A stretch of 64,000 nucleotides of DNA from a bacterium A37T11 (lineage in GTDB: Bacteria; Bacteroidota; Bacteroidia; Sphingobacteriales; Sphingobacteriaceae), in contig FOBR01000004.1 of NCBI GenBank assembly GCA_900109895.1, forward strand, positions 62,001 to 126,000, read 5' to 3'. The translations under genes were made by a program, and so were the position numbers. The notes beneath the pieces are model-generated. The model was not told where the DNA came from and ran no database searches. It saw only the letters and a list, made by a program, of their open reading frames with translations. Of the stretch, positions 60,111 through 64,000 are shown piece after piece. Within the stretch, counting starts at the first letter, position 1. Each line of letters opens with the position of its first letter.

Positions 60111-60815
60111 ATGAACATCATTATCACAGGAGCAAGTAGCGGCGTAGGGTTTGAAGCAGTATTGGAACTTATCCTACATAACGATAATCGGGTCATTGCG
60201 CTGGCCCGGTCTGAAGATAAACTAAGGAATTTATATACCATCGCTAAAGGGCTTAACCCCGATGCACAGTTGTTCCCTGCCCGTTTTGATATTGTCCATG
60301 ACGATTATGAAAATGGCCTGCTACCTTTTATAAAAGATAAGATGGAACGCGTGGATATTCTGATCAATAATGCCGGTATCCTTTTAAACAAACCTTTTAA
60401 GGAAACTTCACAGATCGAGTTTGCCGAATTACTGCAAGGCAACCTATTGGGTCACGTTAAAATGATCCAGGCGCTGCTGCCCATAATGCCGGCTGGAAGC
60501 CATATCCTTAATATTGGAAGTATGGGAGGATATCTGGGCAGTGCTAAGTTCCCTGGCCTGGCCGCATATTCTGCCAGCAAAGCTGCCCTGCACGCCTTAA
60601 CAGAATGCCTGGCGTTTGAATTAACAGAACAACAGATCAAAGTCAATTGCCTGGCCTTGGGTTCAGCCCAAACCGAGATGCTTGAGAAGGCTTTCCCGGG
60701 ATATCAGTCGCCCATTGCAGCCTTTGAAATGGGTAAGTATATTGCCGATTTTGCACTCAGCGGGCATAAGTTTTTTAATGGAAAAGTATTGCCCGTTGCG
60801 GTAACGACTCCTTAG
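60111..60815 (+). CDS. SDR-family oxidoreductase
   Basis: The 234-residue protein is a classical SDR: TGASSGVG (7-14), NNAG (near 86-89), Ser in IGSMGGYLG and the complete active site YSASK. Arg33 in ALARSEDKL favours NADP(H). It has no obvious pathway neighbours: the preceding heptad repeat and the following non-coding unit separate it from other genes. The substrate cannot be told. Confidence 0.88.
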   Translation: MNIIITGASSGVGFEAVLELILHNDNRVIALARSEDKLRNLYTIAKGLNPDAQLFPARFDIVHDDYENGLLPFIKDKMERVDILINNAGILLNKPFKETSQIEFAELLQGNLLGHVKMIQALLPIMPAGSHILNIGSMGGYLGSAKFPGLAAYSASKAALHALTECLAFELTEQQIKVNCLALGSAQTEMLEKAFPGYQSPIAAFEMGKYIADFALSGHKFFNGKVLPVAVTTP

Positions 60816-60961
60816 AAAGGTAAAAGGAAAAAAAAGTTTTACAGGGGATACTATATTTCCAAAATTGCCGTTTTAATGGTATAGTTCTTTAAAATTTTGC
60901 GGATTTTGAATTAAAACTACAGATAACTAGTTAAAAAATTAACAAATTTTAACAAAAATGG

Positions 60962-60993
60962 TTTCTCAAAATAAAAATTCGTTCTTATCTTTG
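60962..60993 (+). promoter_or_regulatory. Promoter of the putative small RNA
   Basis: TTTC (60962-60965), 20 bases, then TATCTTTG (60986-60993): a perfect -7 box with a one-mismatch -33 box. It lies 170 bases after the SDR gene and no plus-strand gene follows before the terminator. Confidence 0.7.
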
Positions 60994-60999
60994 CCTTGT

Positions 61000-61108
61000 A
61001 AACAAACGCTAACGGAAACTTTGCTTGTTTCACACAAAAATGTCTTTTCATAATTTAGGTTTATAATTGGTTAGTAAAAACCCTGGTGCTCATCGCCAGG
61101 GTTTTTCT
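61000..61108 (+). ncRNA. Putative small RNA between an SDR gene and the floA-type gene
   Basis: A strong promoter ends at 60993 and an intrinsic terminator closes the unit at 61076-61106, giving a transcript of about 105-110 bases. The 5' part can pair AAACAA with TTGTTT around a G/A-rich loop, and a single-stranded T/A-rich middle follows. The only ATG frame is eight codons (MSFHNLGL), so the unit is probably non-coding, though a tiny peptide is possible. The flanking genes converge, so this is not a leader of either. It is not recognised as 6S, tmRNA, SRP or RNase P RNA. Confidence 0.6.
61076..61108. terminator. Strong bidirectional intrinsic terminator
   Basis: AAAAACCCTGG (61076-61086) pairs perfectly with CCAGGGTTTTT (61096-61106) across a 9-base loop, with T-tracts on both strands. 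It can end the small RNA on the plus strand and the floA-type gene on the minus strand. Confidence 0.92.
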
Positions 61109-61114
61109 TTTTAA

Positions 61115-62104
61115 TCAATCTTTTTTACCTTTTCCCGTACCCGGTTTCGCTATAGAATCCCTCATATCCGTATCGGCCTGGATATTTTGCATTTTATAAT
61201 AATCCATAATGCCCAGATTGCCGCTTCTGAATGCTTCTGCCATGGCCAATGGAATTTGTGATTCAGCCTCAATAACCTTTGCCCTGGCCTCTTGAGCCTT
61301 TGCTTTCATTTCCTGTTCATAGGCTACGGCCATTGCCCGGCGTTCTTCGGCCCGCGCATTGGCCACTTTCAGGTCAGCTTCTGCCTGGTCGGTTTGCAAT
61401 TTTGCGCCAATATTTTCGCCAATATCAATATCAGCAATATCAATGGAAAGAATTTCAAACGCTGTTCCACTGTCCAAACCTTTTCCCAATACTGTTTTTG
61501 AAATCTTGTCAGGGTTTTCAAGCACTTCTTTATGGTTGCCGGCCGAACCGATGGTAGTGACAATACCCTCGCCTACCCGGGCCAAGATGGTCTCTTCGCC
61601 TGCACCACCCACCAGCTGGTTGATATTGGCACGCACCGTGACCCTGGCTTTAGCAATGAGCTGGATGCCGTCTTTCGCAACCGCGGCCACAGGCGGGGTA
61701 TTGATCACCCGGGGATTCACTGAAATCTGTACCGCGTCAAAAACATCCCGGCCAGCCAGGTCAATGGCTGTTGCCAGCTTAAAGCTAAGCGGAATATTGG
61801 CCTTATCAGCCGAGATCAGTGCACGGATCACTCCATTTACGTTTCCGCCGGCCAGGTAATGCGTTTCAATATCGTTGGAGGTAATGTTTAGCCCCGCTTT
61901 GGTAGAGGTAATCATTGCATTAACCACCAACGATGGAGACACTTTTCGCAAGCGCATCAGCACCAGGTTTAGCAGGTTGATCCGTACACCAGACAGCTGT
62001 GCGGTGAACCAAAGGTTAACCGGTAAAATATATAACAATAAAAATAAGGCAATGATCGCACCGATCACAATAAGAATGGGGGTAATGGCCGTAGCAGTTT
62101 CCAT
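61115..62104 (-). CDS. floA: Flotillin-like protein FloA (UPF0365/YqfA family)
   Basis: The 329-residue protein has an N-terminal membrane segment ([21 protein letters not shown]) and a SPFH-like domain ([35 protein letters not shown]). A long Ala/Glu-rich coiled coil follows (about 235-290, [19 protein letters not shown]), with a C-terminal [20 protein letters not shown]. FloA proteins organise membrane microdomains. It lies 68 bases after the M3 peptidase gene, with a terminator between, and ends at the shared bidirectional terminator. Confidence 0.93.
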   Translation of the reverse strand: METATAITPILIVIGAIIALFLLLYILPVNLWFTAQLSGVRINLLNLVLMRLRKVSPSLVVNAMITSTKAGLNITSNDIETHYLAGGNVNGVIRALISADKANIPLSFKLATAIDLAGRDVFDAVQISVNPRVINTPPVAAVAKDGIQLIAKARVTVRANINQLVGGAGEETILARVGEGIVTTIGSAGNHKEVLENPDKISKTVLGKGLDSGTAFEILSIDIADIDIGENIGAKLQTDQAEADLKVANARAEERRAMAVAYEQEMKAKAQEARAKVIEAESQIPLAMAEAFRSGNLGIMDYYKMQNIQADTDMRDSIAKPGTGKGKKD

Positions 62105-62125
62105 GAATACTATTTGATTTATAAT

Positions 62126-62156
62126 TAAAAAACCGGCAAGCCTAACTGCCTACCGG
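62126..62156 (-). terminator. Intrinsic terminator after the M3 peptidase gene
   Basis: On the minus strand CCGGTAGGC and GCTTGCCGG (62133-62156) pair with two wobbles and are followed by six T. It lies only about 20 bases before the floA start, so floA either has a promoter within the peptidase gene region or relies on read-through. Confidence 0.8.
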
Positions 62157-62171
62157 GATAAAGATAACTTT

Positions 62172-64000
62172 TTATTTAATATTCTGTTCTCCAAAAGCTC
62201 TTTCAAGTAACGCTTCGGGAGTAGGTTTGCGACCACGGAAAGCGATGTAAAGCTCCATCGGATCTTTCGTCCCACCGCTGCTCAGCAACGTTTTAAACTT
62301 CCGGGCTGTATCGGGATTAAAGATACCCGTTTCCTTAAAATAAGCAAATGCATCCGCATCGAGCACTTCCGCCCACTTGTAGGAATAATAACCCGCTGAA
62401 TAACCGCCGGCAAATATGTGCGAGAACGATGGACTTTGGGCCGTCCCGGGAATATTTGGATAAAGCTGGGCCTCCTTTGTGACCGACTTTTCAAAACTCT
62501 CTACATTTTCACCTTTTTGTAACTTACCGGTATGAAAAGCCATATCCAGCAGGCCGAAGCTCAGTTGGCGTAAGGTTTGGTACCCCTCCATAAAATTGGC
62601 TGAGGCTACGATTTTATTAATTTCGGCATCCGGCAATAGCTCGCCCGTTTGGTAGTGCCTGGCAAACGTCTGCAGGAACTCCTTTTGGTAACAATAGTTC
62701 TCCATAAATTGCGAGGGCAGCTCCACAAAATCCCAATAAACGCTCGTACCAGACAGGCTTTCATATACCGTATCGGCCAGCATTCCATGCAGGGCATGAC
62801 CAAACTCATGGAACAACGTTGTCACCTCCTGAAACGTTAGCAGGGACGGCTTATCGCCAGATGGACGCGCAAAATTGCAAACAATGGAAATATGCGGGCG
62901 GTGATTTATCCCGTCTTCTTTATACTGTCCTTTATAAGACGTCATCCAGGCACCTGGCCGCTTTCCCTTCCGCGGAAACCAATCCGTGTAAAGCAGCGCC
63001 TTGTGCTCTCCATTTTCTTTCACTTCAAATACGTCCACCTCTTCATGGTACTTTTGGATGTCATTATGTAGATGAAAAGTAAGACCATACAACTTTTCAG
63101 CCGCGGAAAATGCCGCTTGCAACACATAGGGTAAGGAAAAATAAGGCTTTAACGCTTCGTCTGAAAAGTCATAGCGAGCCTCCCGAAGTTTTTCGGCATA
63201 GTAAGCATGATCATAAGGCATCACCGTGTCAATACCATCCTTTTCAGCCAATTCTTTTAACGCGGCAATCTCGCTGACGGCATATGGTTTAGCCTTCTGT
63301 AGCAGATCTTCCAAAAAGTGAAAGACATTTTGCGGCGATCCAGCCATACGTTCCTGCAACACAAAATCGGCATGAGTTTCAAAACCAAGCAATTTTGCCC
63401 GTTGCTGCCGTAGTTCCACAACACGGTGAATATTGGCGGCATTATTATAGGCATTATCCTGAAATGCCTTTTTGCCAGCGGCCAGGTGTAATTCTTTGCG
63501 GCGCTCACGGTTAGCAGCGTATTTCAGAAAAGGGACCACACTAGGGAATTGAAGCGTAAATACCCAACCCTCCAGATTCCGTTGGCTAGCTTCTAATTTG
63601 GCTGCTTCTTTAATAGAATCGGGGAGTCCTTCCAGTTCAGCTTCATCGGAGATGTGCAGGCTATAGGCATTGGTCTCTTGCAATACATTTTGCGAATATT
63701 TGACGGTCAAACCTGAAAGTTCTTCATCGATATCCCGCAAGGTCTGTTTGTCAGATTCCGAAAGCAATGCCCCATTCCGGGTAAACGATTTATACGTTTT
63801 ATCCAGCAAACGTTGCTGCTCGCCGCTCAGACTGGCCCGGTTTACAGTATCTACCACAGCCTTGATCCGTTCAAAGAGTGCCTGATTTAGTGTTATGTCA
63901 TTGCCATAGGCTGCCAATATAGGCGAAAGCTCTTCGGCCAGTTCCTCCAGCTGGTCGTTAGTCTCGGCAGAGTGGAGGTTAAAAAATATTTCCGAAGCGG
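62172..64000 (-). CDS. M3 family metallopeptidase (Dcp/oligopeptidase A type), 5' end beyond the window
   Basis: About 608 C-terminal residues are visible; the frame stays open to the right edge, with ASEIFFNLHSAETND near the edge, a typical sequence of the family's N-terminal part. The zinc site HEFGH in TLFHEFGHALHGMLA is intact and the downstream Glu is in DFVELPSQFMENY. Other family marks are GSPQNVFHFL and SHIFAGGYSAGYYSYKW near the C-terminus. These enzymes are large cytosolic or periplasmic oligopeptidases or dipeptidyl carboxypeptidases; the lost N-terminus prevents judging export. A terminator follows. Confidence 0.95.
   Translation of the reverse strand, partial: ASEIFFNLHSAETNDQLEELAEELSPILAAYGNDITLNQALFERIKAVVDTVNRASLSGEQQRLLDKTYKSFTRNGALLSESDKQTLRDIDEELSGLTVKYSQNVLQETNAYSLHISDEAELEGLPDSIKEAAKLEASQRNLEGWVFTLQFPSVVPFLKYAANRERRKELHLAAGKKAFQDNAYNNAANIHRVVELRQQRAKLLGFETHADFVLQERMAGSPQNVFHFLEDLLQKAKPYAVSEIAALKELAEKDGIDTVMPYDHAYYAEKLREARYDFSDEALKPYFSLPYVLQAAFSAAEKLYGLTFHLHNDIQKYHEEVDVFEVKENGEHKALLYTDWFPRKGKRPGAWMTSYKGQYKEDGINHRPHISIVCNFARPSGDKPSLLTFQEVTTLFHEFGHALHGMLADTVYESLSGTSVYWDFVELPSQFMENYCYQKEFLQTFARHYQTGELLPDAEINKIVASANFMEGYQTLRQLSFGLLDMAFHTGKLQKGENVESFEKSVTKEAQLYPNIPGTAQSPSFSHIFAGGYSAGYYSYKWAEVLDADAFAYFKETGIFNPDTARKFKTLLSSGGTKDPMELYIAFRGRKPTPEALLERAFGEQNIK

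Noticed and set aside
61051-61077. Eight-codon frame (MSFHNLGL) inside the small RNA
   Set aside because: It has no ribosome-binding sequence, is very short and is likely to arise by chance. It is kept only as a remark in the RNA entry.
1-64000. tRNA, rRNA, insertion sequence or prophage genes
   Set aside because: No cloverleaf-like T-loop and acceptor pairs, rRNA segments, transposase motifs or phage genes were noticed on reading both strands. A tRNAscan or profile search would be needed to be certain.

Overview
The window comes from the chromosome of a member of the Bacteroidota, most likely a Sphingobacteriaceae-type soil or plant-associated saprophyte. This rests on recurrent promoters of the phylum type (TTTG, about 19 bases, TAnnTTTG), gldA and a fused gldF-gldG, DUF2480/DUF3108/DUF3109 proteins, a ribosomal protein L36 without zinc ligands, an L17 with a long C-terminal extension, and periplasmic GH95, GH2 and DUF4965 enzymes. 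The genus cannot be fixed from sequence alone. No tRNA, rRNA, CRISPR array, transposase or prophage gene was seen. The right edge cuts an M3 peptidase gene, and the left edge may cut a secreted-protein gene.

Layout. (1) 1-900: ispF and a tiny FeoB-associated-type membrane protein. (2) 960-7970: a six-gene minus-strand operon for uptake and non-phosphorylative oxidation of a 6-deoxy sugar, most likely L-fucose (symporter, mutarotase, UxaA-type dehydratase, SDR, FAH-family hydrolase, SDR), with a divergent AraC regulator. (3) 8070-18170: plus-strand housekeeping genes: DUF6427, purQ, an outer-membrane protein, lptC, ppiD/surA-like, DUF2480, DUF3108, DUF3109, a polyprenyl synthase and terC. (4) 18255-36080: dnaK, then the S10-spc-alpha ribosomal cluster running leftward from L3 to L17 with secY, map, infA, rpmJ and rpoA. 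It starts at rplC without rpsJ, has a textbook promoter before rplC and another -7 box before infA. (5) 36172-43700: dedA, dnaN, an AraC regulator, fused gldF-gldG, a beta-barrel protein, gldA and a glycerophosphodiesterase. (6) 43797-48641: glyS, an orphan histidine kinase and a serine hydrolase. (7) 48638-55478: a glycan-degradation island with a GH2 enzyme and a DUF4965 protein on the minus strand, divergent from a GH95 alpha-L-fucosidase. (8) 55484-64000: a lipocalin-like lipoprotein, a small membrane protein, an ArnT-like and an ArnC/GtrB-like glycosyltransferase, a UPF0104 membrane protein, an SDR, a probable small RNA, a FloA-type protein and the M3 peptidase.

How the parts work together. 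The GH95 enzyme would free L-fucose from plant or algal glycans in the periplasm, and the operon at 967-6893 would import and oxidise it, so window ends 46 kb apart may serve one substrate. The most noteworthy non-coding element is a free-standing promoter-to-terminator unit at about 61000-61108 that looks like an undescribed small RNA. Other points of interest are a heptad repeat family that overlaps stop codons of three genes, a G9 tract in a lipoprotein gene, a YxxxN active site in the probable fucose dehydrogenase, loss of a key acidic residue in the FucP homologue, the L17 helix-hairpin-helix fusion, and compound palindromes between the GH95 and DUF4965 genes.
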